A stretch of 64,000 nucleotides of DNA from NCBI GenBank assembly GCA_965153355.1, contig OZ231126.1, positions 87,854,001 through 87,918,000 of the forward strand, in the 5' to 3' direction. Shown here in pieces: positions 48,401 through 59,200 of the stretch (position 1 is its first letter; each line of letters opens with the position of its first letter). The notes under the pieces were generated by a model. It searched no databases, was not told the origin of the DNA, and saw only the letters and a program-made list of their open reading frames with translations. This DNA is from Flaccisagitta enflata. Taxonomy: Eukaryota > Chaetognatha > Sagittoidea > Aphragmophora. A program made the position numbers and the translations under genes.

Positions 48401-50130
48401 GTGACGGAAATGGTATCATTTCTCCTGCGAGGGAGACCAGATTCAAATATGACTATATTTTCAGTCACCCTAATTCTCATAGCCTCCCACCCAAAAATTA
48501 CATGAAACCTTATAATTTACTATTATTCAATTATATTAAATATATTTCTATAAAATACTGTTAAAACAAATGCTAAATATCAATGTCTGGGAATGTCTTC
48601 ATACTATTTATATTAAAAACTATGAAATATTATACTTATCATACTAAAATTTAAGTGTTTTATCAATGTTATTTAGATATTACTGTAAGCAAAATTTTTT
48701 TCTCAAGATTTGAAGCCTTCATATGTTCTTGAGATATTCTTAATTTTAGGGTGAATCGAAGCCTTGATATTCTTATAAAGTAGGTTCTTATAAAAAAAAG
48801 TGTATTTATGGCTTGTGTCACGCTAACCCGACATGGACGGGATGAAATTCATCAAATTTACATGTTTGAATATTGAGCAAAACCATACGTCATCATGTAG
48901 CTTACCTATTCTTACATGTGAATCCATACTTGGATTTTCTTAAGTTAGCTCATTTTTCATGCAAATTAGGCTTAAATATATATTGTTGGCAATTTTATTA
49001 CTAGAAAATTTAGCTAAATACAACTAAGAAATCAATATGACAGTAAAATTCTTATTGATAAGGTTCAAGCAAACATGTGAGAACATGTTTCTGAAATTTT
49101 TTTGAATTTTTTAAGTTTTTTAAAAAAATCTCTATAAGTACCATTTCTGGCTGGGTGGGCTGTCGGAAGAAAATATTTTTTCCCCAAGCTCTTTTTTATG
49201 CCAGTGAAGGAATCTTTAAGGAAGCTTCATGAAAAATTTCAACCAAATTGGACAATTACTTTAGAAGTTATGCCATTTTTTCATTTTTTCATCTGGTAGG
49301 CTGGTTGGTCTGGTTGGACTGCTTGACATTCTGTAGGTCGCATCAGAATTAAAGCAAAATACCCTCTTGGTCTAGGTAATAACCATGCGAAATTTCAATG
49401 GGCTAGCTCGAACAGTTCCTGAGATATGCCAATTTTAATTTTAAGAAATTTTATCAAATTAAGACACAAAAGCATCGCGCATTTGTGTGAGGAGCGCTGT
49501 GTGGAAACAAAGAATTAACTACAATGAGCCGTCGATGAGCGTATCAATTCTGTTCACACTTCAGGACCAACAAAATGTAAAATTTTAGTGTGACCAAACG
49601 TCTGGTAGTTAAGACTTGAAATTTTCAGTGTAGATTCAAAATTTCACGCTCTTTCACGTGGTGTGATCAGATTTTGTGTAAATTGTGTCGTTTTCACGCC
49701 ATAGTGGCATATCTTAAGCGTTAGGTATGCGTTAGGAACAAATCTGGGGGTGTGCGCGAATTGATATGCTCTAGAAAAAATGCAACTGAGCCGCTTTGGA
49801 GCCACTTGGAAACATGAAATTTGGGAAATATGCCCTTCAAGTAGTTGTCTTTCAGACAAACAAACATAATATGCTTAACTATGAAGCAAAGTTAAGTTTT
49901 AAAAAATAATAATTATTATACTGTGATCTGAGTGAAATTTTGCTCAAAAATAGAGAGGGTGTACTGAACGCTAGAAAACCGTTTTTAAGGAACTTATTGT
50001 CAACGGAGCTCAAACAAATTTTTTGTACATTCCAAGTGATTAATAATAAATGATAAGGAGTCATGATACGGTCTATTTAGACATTTTTTGATTGCTTCTG
50101 CTTGCACTTTTCATGTGGAGACAAGCAGGA
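48401..50130. other. AT-rich, nothing recognised
   Basis: 1.7 kb without convincing frames, RNA or repeats. The base composition becomes richer in GC from about 50,130 where the retroelement begins. Confidence 0.5.
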
Positions 50131-50483
50131 GACAAGCCAAATTTGACCACTTGACCCTAATTAAGGGCCCCCTAGGGGTCACGAGTGTCTCAAAAATAGG
50201 TTCGACAATGTTGTACACGGACCTAGGGGACGGCATCTATCTTCTTTCTTTCTTCTTGCTATCGCTATCTCTTTCCCTCAACCTCGCGCTACGCGCACGC
50301 CTTGGACCTTCCTTCTCAGTTTCAGCAGGACCCGGAGCACTGTGCGATGACGAATGCCGCTTTGAGCGTGGAAGCTACGGTTAACCTAGGCCAGGACCAA
50401 TCGTTGCTCAGGGCTTACCGGCGAGCTTTCTGACTGGCTTCTTCACCAGCTTCTACACCGGCTTTCTAGCCGGCGACCGACGA

Positions 50484-50531
50484 TATAAAAGAGAGATCTG
50501 AGAAGAGCAAATAATTCCGTCTTGGGCAGTC
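50484..50531 (+). promoter_or_regulatory. TATA box and candidate start of the retroelement
   Basis: TATAAAAG at 50,484-50,491, with transcription expected about 30 bases downstream. An initiator-like GGCAGTCT lies at 50,525-50,532. Assignment is by motif only. Confidence 0.5.
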
Positions 50532-50895
50532 TATCGCGCTACGTCTTGAGTATTTTCTAGCCTGCGCGCTAGACCTTCGTTCGTCGTCGTCATCGTTCGT
50601 CGTCGCCGACTTCGTCGTCGTCATCGTTCGTCGTCGTCAACGTTTATATTGCCGTATCCATTGTCGTTACCCGTTTTCATTGCCGTTCTCGTTGCTTATT
50701 CATTGAGTATATATGTGCGCTTTTCTTCCTTTATATCAGGGTTTCTTATTAGTATCTCCCCCCCTAGTTCAGTCAGTCCCCCTGGGGCAGTTAGCATTAG
50801 TTATCCCGCGGGCCCTCTCTCTCCTTAGGCCATCCTCCTGTTAGGCTAGTTCTAAGGGTCGGGGCTTTCTTTTGGCAGGCGAGCTTTTCCTTTAG

Positions 50896-50959
<64 letters not shown>

Positions 50960-51660
50960 GGTCCCCCTTAGATTCTCTCTTTTCCCCCTACGATATTGGC
51001 GCATCGGCTAAACTTATCCCATCCACTCTGCTAACATTTTTCCCCAGTTTTTTTTTCCCCTCTCAGATTCAAGTTGCAGGATGAATCGGCGATCGTGAGT
51101 CATCGCACTCGGCGGCTCCTCCCTTTAACTCTGGTTCAGGTTAAAGTTTGTTTGGGTGGGGTTGACTTGTATCTCTCCCTTCTTGTCTGTCTTTCTCTCC
51201 GTCTGTTTATGTAACGTGGGTCCGACGCTCTTTTCAAGGAATGACACCCCCCTTAGGCGGCTGACCCGTTTAGTCGGAGGCTGAAAGGTAATCCCACCCA
51301 TGCACTAGGGTAAGGACCAAGTAAGCACAGGCCCGTAGACTTAGGCCGGAAACTAGTGCTTAGAGCAGCCGGCCATGCACTAGGCCAGGCGCTAGGCCGA
51401 CCCGGTAATAGATCCCCCCCTTGGTTTGTGTTTAGGACTTGCAGTTATCTGGGCTCCTATTCTACACCCCCCACTACTAAGCCTTACTTGGGCTCGGTAC
51501 CAGTAGTGGAAGCGGTGCTCCCTTGAAATTAGTCTCGTTTCGGCCCTCATTTTACACAACCCACCCCTGCATTTGCAATTTCGAATCTGACAGTGTCAGC
51601 TTCCCTTTGCAGTTTTTTTTTTTCTCCTCGGCCGCCTGTGGTGACGGTCACCAGGGGCCT

Positions 51661-51671
51661 CTTAGGTAAGG
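51661..51671 (+). promoter_or_regulatory. Candidate 5' splice donor
   Basis: CTTAG|GTAAGGA is close to the metazoan donor consensus and lies in the presumed R region. It could join to acceptors upstream of the two downstream frames (61,353 and 62,690) or to TTGTAG at 52,324. Confidence 0.4.
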
Positions 51672-52333
51672 AACCCCCCCCCCACCCTGATTAACGGCAT
51701 TTCTATAAATCTTTTTTTTGATCCTTTAACCAATTTTGGTGATTTTTATCCAAAACTCTCTTATTGTTTTTTACTGACTCGCCGGTCTACTGCCCCAACC
51801 AGTGGCGGAATTTTTTATCATCCCCAGGTGGGATTTTGTTTTTACACTTAGAATATTAGTTAATATTCGGTCCGTTTATTCACTGCAGCCTTTCTGACCG
51901 TTGAGCGTAGTCGGAAAGTTGTTTTCGGTTACACTGTACCGAATAGAAGTGCGGGATCCTTCATTTCGCACACTGTAATTAAGGCGGGTGGGGGATTGTC
52001 CGGTCTGTGCCGTGGTTTTGTGTCGTGGTTTTGGATGGTCTGTGAGTTTTGGGTTTCGGGTTGAATTTTCAGAAAAAGCATTTAAAGGAAGTTAACGCCG
52101 TTTCAAGTCTTAGCCGACTTGCTCCTGAAGTTCCCGCTCTGTTCCCTGGTAATCCGCTTTTAGGCCAAATCATCTGTGGTCGGCAGGAGGTCGGCGAAGA
52201 TAGTCTTGATTCGGCACCAACTTCCTTTTCTTGTTAGAGGGTCTGTCTGTCACTCCTTTTCTTTCTTTTTCTTTTTTTTTATTTATTTTTTTTTTTGTTT
52301 TGTTCTACTTGGGTTCTATTGTAGTGGCTGACC

Positions 52334-52339
52334 AATAAA
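52334..52339 (+). terminator. Polyadenylation signal in the LTR
   Basis: AATAAA followed within 30-40 bases by GCTGTTTGTATTAG, a GT-rich element, ~90 bases before the LTR end. Confidence 0.5.
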
Positions 52340-52429
52340 CCCTGTGAAGAGTTGCAAGCTGTTTGTATTAGTCTCCTATGTTTTATACATAGAGCAGACA
52401 GTTCTCTCCGATAACTTAGTTATCTACAC

Positions 52430-52449
52430 TGGTGAGCCCGACTCGAACG
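52430..52449 (+). other. Primer-binding site
   Basis: TGGTGAGCCCGACTCGAACG starts with the TGG complementary to tRNA CCA, one base after the LTR end. It resembles, with about four mismatches in the first 18, the tRNA-Trp-type site (TGGTGACCCCGACGTGAT) known in the CsRn1 group of Ty3/gypsy elements. The primer assignment is tentative. Confidence 0.6.
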
Positions 52450-53504
52450 AGAGTCCAACCTGTCAGGCAGTACAGGGACAAGGGGGCTATAAAACCAACC
52501 CAGTAGAGTGTGCAGTGGCTGACCACACCTACTGGAGGGAAGCTTCAGAGAGTGGGAAACCGGTGTGGGGCGGAACTGGCATTGATACCCTCTTAAGGGT
52601 TCCCTCATGTTAGCCCTTTTCCAAACCATAGTAGATTGTGATAAACCGGTAGTACCCTCACCCCGAGGCAGTTATGCCATCTCCTTGTCTGGTGCTATAT
52701 GGAAGTCTGACTAGTAGCAAGGGGTGATTCCCTGGTCAATGCCTCTCTTTGCGTGCCTTGAGAGGGCTAACCATATAGAAACAGCCTGGGGAAAAAGTCA
52801 CAGTGGCAGCTGAAGGTCACAACCCATCCGTCTCCAAGTCCCGGATTCCAAGTGCAGTGGTTGGCTTTGATACCCTCTTAAGGGTTCCCTCATGTCAGTC
52901 CATATTTTTTAGCTCTGCTTTGGATTGCCGGGTAGGATTCGGTGTCAAGGTCTACCTGTGCAGGTCGCACACATAATATATCCATACATGCTGTGCCTGC
53001 GGTTCCGTCTGTCTGTCGGAACCAAAGGACCTGTTAGGGATCACAAGTCCAGGAGTCTGACCTGGCAACATAATTTTGATTTCCCTTGGGTATTGACTTA
53101 CTTGACTGACCTTCACCCACACGCATATGCACCTGAAACCTAGGAACATTTCATTGAGATCTACACTCCATAGGTTCTGGCATATGTCCGGGCCAACTCC
53201 CATTCACTCCTCAGATGGTCCCTGCGGGTTCGAGACCCAGGGCCGACGTTTCTACCATCTGAGAGTACACCAAACTCTTCTCGCCGAATCTTCAAAAAAA
53301 TAAAGGCCATTGCTTTTCTGATCTTGATTTGGCCACGTCGAAGATACAAACAACCCAGGAGGGTTGTCCAACTTCACTTCAAACCAACCTGCTGAATCTC
53401 AACCAATCAAAGCGCAGCAAATTTCGCTCCTTCACAAACCCCAAAACAAGCATCGAAGCTTGACTTGTTAGGGGTTTTCGGAATCGCAAGACCAAGATCT
53501 ACGG

Positions 53505-53529
53505 AAGCGGAAAGAATTTCCGGCCGCTT
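53505..53529 (+). repeat. Leader hairpin B, copy 1
   Basis: GCGGAAAGAATTTCCGGCCG folds as CGGAAA/TTTCCG with outer AAGCGG/CCGCTT. The related copy is at 54,125-54,148. Confidence 0.6.
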
Positions 53530-53567
53530 GCTTAGGTCTCGATACCGTAACAACACCGACTCTCAGC

Positions 53568-53597
53568 GTCACGCACTTGCCGCGCATACTGCGTGAC
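53568..53597 (+). ncRNA. Leader hairpin A, copy 1
   Basis: The 8-bp stem GTCACGCA/TGCGTGAC encloses a 14-base loop starting CTTGC. Preceded by CTCAG. Related copies at 54,472 and 54,731 keep the stem through paired changes. It is an RNA structural element of the leader, not a separate RNA gene. Confidence 0.6.
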
Positions 53598-54124
53598 CCT
53601 CAGATTCTGTTGCTGCCACTATAAGTGATATAAGAGGAGGTGAGAGGAAGAGAAGAGAAGAAGAAAGAAAAAAAAAAAAAAAAAAAAAAAAAAGGAACAG
53701 ACAAGGGAAAATATAGACGGAGATACAGAGGGAAAAAGAGTAAACTCATCGACCATTCAGCTTAATATTTCATAGCCACGCATAAACTAAACAGATTTGA
53801 ATCATTCTTTTTTTTTTTTTTTTTGTTAACATTACATGCTAACCGTTAGCACGCAGGAAACTCACTGACTACACACACCTTAACGTACGAATAGAGTCCA
53901 GCCTGTATTTGCCTGGCCTAGTGCCAACCCACACGGGCAAGGACTCGCTACAAACACTGACCTCGTGAATACTACTGGCTAGGTGTTAAAAAATTGGACA
54001 ACCAATTGACTAGCATACACGCAAACTGTCGGGTCTTGTTTACCCCGTAACATACAGACAACCTCACTTCAGAACTTTTGACTTCTCAAAATCAAAATCG
54101 AAATCTTTATCGCTTCACTTCGCG

Positions 54125-54148
54125 GAAGTGGAAATAATTTCCAGCCGC
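54125..54148 (+). repeat. Leader hairpin B, copy 2
   Basis: GTGGAAATAATTTCCAGCCG: TGGAAAT/ATTTCCA stem. Against copy 1 the C-G pair has become T-A, preserving the pairing. Confidence 0.6.
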
Positions 54149-54241
54149 AAATACGAAGAAATATAACAATATAGGTGAACAAATAGATGAATGTAACATA
54201 AATAACAATTAGTGTTGCACACCTATAAAATAAGTTGTATC

Positions 54242-54409
54242 ATGGAATTTTTCATCGATCTACTTATCCTCATCATCCTGGTAGCGATATTATTTACGTT
54301 GAGGGACATCCTCCATTATACCCGCCTAACCGTTTTCAAACTAGCCACCAAAGAACCAGTCCCGTCTACTCCAAAAGGACCTAAAGCACGCAGAACGCTA
54401 AAATTTTAA
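54242..54409 (+). CDS. Small membrane-protein frame in the leader
   Basis: A 55-residue frame from ATG at 54,242. Residues 2-20 are almost wholly hydrophobic (FFIDLLILIILVAILF), which predicts one membrane span. A basic, proline-containing tail (TPKGPKARRTLKF) follows. It lies upstream of gag between the two sets of leader hairpins. A TATAAAAT word sits just before it at 54,224. I recognise no family. It may be a translated accessory frame of the retroelement or a chance frame. Its length alone is not significant, but the clean single-span design is suggestive. Confidence 0.4.
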   Translation: MEFFIDLLILIILVAILFTLRDILHYTRLTVFKLATKEPVPSTPKGPKARRTLKF

Positions 54410-54471
54410 AGTTTGGATTTCAGTCTGTTCTTTTGTTAACTCCCCCCGCGATTTGGCACAGTCAAGCCAGC

Positions 54472-54501
54472 GTCGCGCACTTGCACCGCAAACTGCGCGA
54501 C
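54472..54501 (+). ncRNA. Leader hairpin A, copy 2
   Basis: Stem GTCGCGCA/TGCGCGAC (8 perfect pairs) with loop CTTGCACCGCAAAC, inside which TTGC/GCAA can pair. An ATG follows 20 bases later but opens only nine codons. Confidence 0.65.
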
Positions 54502-54730
54502 ACTCGCTTCATTACACATTACATGGCCGCAAACCGGAGCGGTACCAACTAAGCGAATCTCATCACCCGGAGTTACACGTAAAAGTCCCAATATCACCAT
54601 GCAACCCGAAAAGTCTAGCGTTTCGCACTCACCCAACAAATAGCACCACTCGCATTTGTTCACACCACCCGCCCGCCCTGCTTCGAATCGTTAACCGTTG
54701 CCCGCTTGATTGTTTTAGTTTTGAGCCAGC

Positions 54731-54760
54731 GCTACGCGCTTGCACAGCAAATTGCGTAAC
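54731..54760 (+). ncRNA. Leader hairpin A, copy 3, before gag
   Basis: GCTACGCG/TGCGTAAC with the same 14-base loop length (CTTGCACAGCAAAT). One pair is broken and one is a wobble. It ends 12 bases before the gag ATG, so it sits where it could affect gag initiation or packaging. Confidence 0.55.
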
Positions 54761-54772
54761 ACTTGCCGCGCT

Positions 54773-56299
54773 ATGGGCGACCCAGCACAACTGGCAGCTA
54801 TGGCCGCCCTAACACCGGAACAAGTCGCAACCCTCACCACACTGATGAATAACTTGAATGTTCAACCCCGACGAGGCAACGCCCTCCCACACATCAAGAA
54901 TATCCCGTGGCCTCAATATGTTATAGGCCAGGATTTTCAAGCGTGGCTGACTGGTTTTATCGACAATGTAAGATGCGTCTACGACCTTCCGGAGGGTGAT
55001 GACCAGATCCCTGCATTGCTTCTGAAATGGATCGTCACAAAATTGTCAAGCGGTCCAACTCGGGCCGCGTATGACAATCTTGACGCGACAATTCGGGCAG
55101 ATTGGGTCCAGTTGAAGGCCGCGTTGTCTGAATGCTACCTTGATGAGAATGACAAGCTCACATTCCTGTCCCGCCTTGATGCTCATCGTCGGTTGCCAGG
55201 CCAGTCGCTGCGCGCTTACAAAGACACATTATTGATGAAGATGTCCAAATACCAACCACAGCTCCGAACGATCGCAGAGGAGTGGCGACGCACATCCTTG
55301 CAACGGTTCCGAGAAGGGCTCAACAATCCCCTTCTCAAGGCCCACCTGATGCTGGTCTGTCCTGATGCATCTGCCGACATCGAAGAAGCGTTCAAAGCGG
55401 CGACTGCATGGGAAAACACAATCAACCAGATTGGGAAGGAGACGAAAGGAAGTAACGCTGAATCACTCGTATCAGCAATGATGGGTCTTCCCACTGCGTC
55501 ACAAGCAACAACAGTCACTCCTATAATGGCAGGCCTTGGATCCTCAGACGACGCAGTAAACCGCCGCTTCGGGGCACTTGAGACTAAGGTCCGTCAAAAC
55601 GAGTTGCACATTGCCGAGGTCAAAGACTCAATCTCTTGCGTCAAGGCCAGCATGGACGAGATGAAGAAAGATCTCAACAAGGGTTTCAGTGACCTGCGCC
55701 AAGACCTTGCCGCCCCTCGTCAAAGAGCAGCTTACACCCCCCAGCCAGCACATCAGCAAAGGGCTTACGCTCAGCAGCCTGCTTACAACCAGAGACCAAT
55801 GCAGCAAAGCTACCAACAGCGACCTTTCCAAAGCGGACAAAATTTTCGCCCCAATGCTGCGGCATATACGCCGGCATTTCAGGGCAATTCTCAATCTTAC
55901 CGAGCGCCTTTCCCAAATGTCCGCCCCGCCACCCAAGCACCGTTGGTTGCTGGACTGACTCCCGGTTCTTCATATGTCAATAACCAACTGCCATCAGCAA
56001 ATCAACCGAGCAGCAACTTGCGATATCAACAACCAAGGGATCCCCACATAACCATCCCTAAATCGCAACCAACACTCGGGGCCGTAGGAGGAGCCACAAC
56101 GGGATCAGCACAATCCGAGAATCTACAATGTGATCATGAGGAAACTCCAATATGTGGCAACATGGGCAATGGTTGGGAAGCATTCCCCGGATGCAGCGAA
56201 CCAGAAGGATATGACCCCAACCCACTCGGCATCCATGCGTTTGGCGAAGAGGATTTTCTGGCGCCAGTGGACCCTACCCAGGGAAGTCTGCTGGCCTAA
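54773..56299 (+). CDS. gag: Gag-like structural protein of the retroelement
   Basis: A 508-residue protein expected to form the particle shell. The start ATG at 54,773 (GCCGCGCTATGG, good context) is chosen because the frame upstream has only non-ATG codons. Residues ~45-225 look like a helical capsid region of Ty3/gypsy Gag (WPQYVIGQDFQAWLTGF, then YLDENDKLTFLSRLDAHRRL and a C-terminal AFKAATAWEN segment). Residues ~264-318 form a heptad-patterned coiled coil. A glutamine/tyrosine/proline-rich stretch follows to ~450. There is no CCHC zinc knuckle, the usual RNA-binding element, so nucleic-acid binding may rest on the basic Q/P/R-rich stretch. The end overlaps the pol frame by 85 bases. Confidence 0.85.
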   Translation: MGDPAQLAAMAALTPEQVATLTTLMNNLNVQPRRGNALPHIKNIPWPQYVIGQDFQAWLTGFIDNVRCVYDLPEGDDQIPALLLKWIVTKLSSGPTRAAYDNLDATIRADWVQLKAALSECYLDENDKLTFLSRLDAHRRLPGQSLRAYKDTLLMKMSKYQPQLRTIAEEWRRTSLQRFREGLNNPLLKAHLMLVCPDASADIEEAFKAATAWENTINQIGKETKGSNAESLVSAMMGLPTASQATTVTPIMAGLGSSDDAVNRRFGALETKVRQNELHIAEVKDSISCVKASMDEMKKDLNKGFSDLRQDLAAPRQRAAYTPQPAHQQRAYAQQPAYNQRPMQQSYQQRPFQSGQNFRPNAAAYTPAFQGNSQSYRAPFPNVRPATQAPLVAGLTPGSSYVNNQLPSANQPSSNLRYQQPRDPHITIPKSQPTLGAVGGATTGSAQSENLQCDHEETPICGNMGNGWEAFPGCSEPEGYDPNPLGIHAFGEEDFLAPVDPTQGSLLA

Positions 56300-59200
56300 G
56301 CAATCCTGGGCCCCTCACAAAATGTGTCACCGCCACCCGTGTTCTGGGCACATCAATAAGCGCTCTTGTCGACACGGGGGCAGAGGGGGGAGGGATCAGC
56401 TCAACGGTGATCGATGCCGATCAACGTCTTTTGAAGTATCTTCATCGTAGAAAGCCCAAGACTTGCGTCAGTGTAAATAAAACCGCATTGAATTCACCAT
56501 ATTCGCTCTTGCTACCAATTGAAATTGGAAACAAAATTATGCACTATGAAGTAAATGTGATTACAAACTTATGCCAACCGCTCCTGCTCGGGCTCGATTT
56601 CCTGTCACAACATGAAGTAAAGTTGGACTTTGCATCCAACAAACTAGTCATCAACGACGAGTTTGTTAAAATTGGTCCCGCATCATTTCAATCGAATATT
56701 CCTACGCATGTAGCATTGACGGGAGAACTAACTTTACCGCCAGAATCATTCACCCTCGCATCAGTCAGTGTGGAGGGACCAACACCCGGCGGAGGTCTAT
56801 TCGAGCCTAAATCCATGCTCATACGTCCGCTGATGGGAGACCGTGAATGTGAATTGGACGTCATCGCAGCGTGGGGCATCATCGACCTCTCGAAAGACAC
56901 ACACATCATCGAACTTCTCAACCCAACTAAAAACCCGGTAACCCTTCCAAGCGGCACCCCTGTAGCCGTGGAAGAATGCCTTGACCCTCAAACATTCCAA
57001 AAAGTGCAAAATGACGCTCCTACCTTCGCCGCTACAACATGTGAAACAAAAGAACCAGCCGCTGATGGAGGCAATCTGCCATCCGCAGCGAGTACGTCCC
57101 TGTTTGACAATGACGATAATTCCGAGCCGAAAGTAGGGCCAGGATTCAAAATATCTCTTGATGGGTCATTATTGGACGATCAACAAAAGTCTGACTTCAA
57201 AGACCTATGCATGGAATATGAGACCATCTTTGCGAAACACGCACACGACCTGGGTAAAACCCACCTGATGCATCACTACATTGAATTGGATACCGACCGA
57301 CCGATAAGAGCACCACAATATAAAGCCCCACCTCCGGAAGTGCGAAAAGAGATTGACGCAGAAACGGAAGAGTTGATAGCGATGGGAGTAGTGGGCGAAA
57401 GCACAACTCCTTACTCGGCGCCAATCACTCTCGTCAAAAAGAAACTCGGAGGGTTCCGTTATTGCATCGACTTCCGAAAACTCAACAATCACACCGTCAA
57501 ATCCTCATTTCCTCTCCCGAATATCAACGATTCCTTACGCCGCCTCAAAAAGCCAATGGTCATCTCCACCATGGATTTGTTGAAGGGCTATTACCAAATA
57601 CCCGTGGCTCCAGCTCACACCAAGTTTTTCGGTTTCTCCGACGGCCGTCGCCAATTGGAGCACCTAATGACCCCTATGGGGGCGAAGAACAGCGGGGCCA
57701 CTATGGCCTCGCTGATGAGCTTGGTGTTCCGCGGCCTCCCCCCCGAACATATCCTGTCGTATCTTGACGACATTGTGGTGGTCAGCGAAACTATCGAGGA
57801 ACACTTCGAGATGCTACGCTCAGTCTTTAAGGCATTAAAAGATGCAGGCCTGACTTGCCACCCTGGAAAGTGCCACTTCTTCCGCCAAAAAGCAACGGTG
57901 CTTGGCTTCGTGATCAGCAGAGATGGTATCCTTCCCGACCCAGGCAATCTAGAGAAGCTGGAAAAATGGCCGATCCCCAAAAACGATTCTGAAGTGCGCG
58001 GCTTTGTTGGACTTGCTGGATACTACCGAGGCCACCTTCGCGGATTTGCGGAACATGCAACTCCATTGACCGATTTACTGGTGAAAGACCAACCGTTTGT
58101 GTGGACTGAGAATCAACAATGGGCATTTGAAGAAATAAAGCGGCGTCTCCTCACGGGAACAGCTTGCGCATTTCCCGACTTCGACAAAACCTTTATCCTG
58201 AAAACAGATGCATCCGACTCCGCAATTGGCTGCGTTTTAGCTCAGCGAGACGAAAGATCTAGAGAACAAATGGTAGCATGTGCATCGCGTAAACTCTCGA
58301 CCGGCGAAAAACGTTGGGCAACCTACGACAAAGAATACGTCGCTATAGTTTGGTCGGTGCGCCATTTCAGCCACTATTTAAAATTTCGAAGCTTCATCGT
58401 TTACACTGATCATCGTCCACTTTTGGGATGTCGCTCCATCGACGATGAAAAAGACGCAACGGGACGGCGAGTCCGTTGGTCAATCGAACTTGCTAGCTAC
58501 AATATTGATCTGCGTCACAAAGATGGGAAGAAAAACGGTGACGCAGACGCACTATCCCGATGTGCTCACGCTGACGAACCCAAAGAAGAAGAAGACGTTA
58601 TCTATTTAGGCGCCATGTCCTGCGAGGAAGCACCAGCCGCAGAAATCCTCTCCGATGCCGATGAGTCCCTAATGTATCAAATTAAAGCTGGACAGGAGGC
58701 GGACCCCGACATCACAGCAGCAAAGGCATGGATACAACAAGGGACAAAACCTCCGGCGCCACCTAACCTTAGCAATTGGTACAAGACTGCAGGAGACCAA
58801 CTCACAATCAAAGATGGAATCTTATACCTGAAAGCAAAAGACAAATTCGGAGATTCACTGGCAAGATTAGCAGTGCCATACCTGATGATTGGGGAAATAT
58901 TACATCGAATTCACGGACATAAACTTGCCGGCCACCCAGGCGAAACAAGAGCATTGGCACGCGCCGAACGCTTCTTTGCTTGGCCAACAATGCGACGTGA
59001 CATCACAGAAAAGGTTAAAAGTTGCAAAGAATGCCAGGAGTGCCGCCCTGACAATCGCAGCAAGAAAGTGGTCAAAATCCTACCACAAGTGGCTAAATAT
59101 CCAATGCACAGAATCCAAGCTGACCTTCTAGAGCTCCCCATTGTCTCCCACGGCTGCGATCATATCCTCGTCATCGAAGATATCTTCACCAAGTATGCAT

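Larger units (their letters stand above)
50209..52428 (+). mobile_element. Probable 5' LTR of a Ty3/gypsy-type element
   Basis: The 3' boundary is supported by TATCTACA directly before a primer-binding site (52,430). The 5' boundary is tentative: TGTTGTACACGG at 50,209 starts TG as LTRs do, but the second LTR needed to prove it is outside the window. Inside are a TATA box (50,484), GTC-rich tandem repeats (50,580-50,643), a (CT)n run (50,899-50,955), a strong splice donor (51,665/51,666), a long pyrimidine tract ending TTGTAG (52,324) and AATAAA (52,334). If the start lies near 50,515, R would be ~1.85 kb and U5 only ~70 bp, which is unusual. Confidence 0.55.
52450..54241 (+). other. Long retroelement 5' leader
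   Basis: No gag start occurs for 2.3 kb. A 27-bp block (GATACCCTCTTAAGGGTTCC) is repeated 285 bases apart (52,584 and 52,869). There are an A-run (about 53,665-53,693) and a T-run (about 53,807-53,824), and two kinds of duplicated hairpin. Several ATGs open only short frames, so ribosome scanning to gag would need splicing or an IRES-like route. Confidence 0.6.

Noticed and set aside
52344-52613. 89-residue frame with a hydrophobic N-terminus at the LTR end
   Set aside because: It begins at a non-ATG codon and runs across the polyadenylation region, LTR end and primer-binding site, so it is not a plausible gene.
53226-53247. B-box-like GGTTCGAGACCC in the leader
   Set aside because: No A box at suitable distance and the motif is part of a short near-palindrome; chance is likely.
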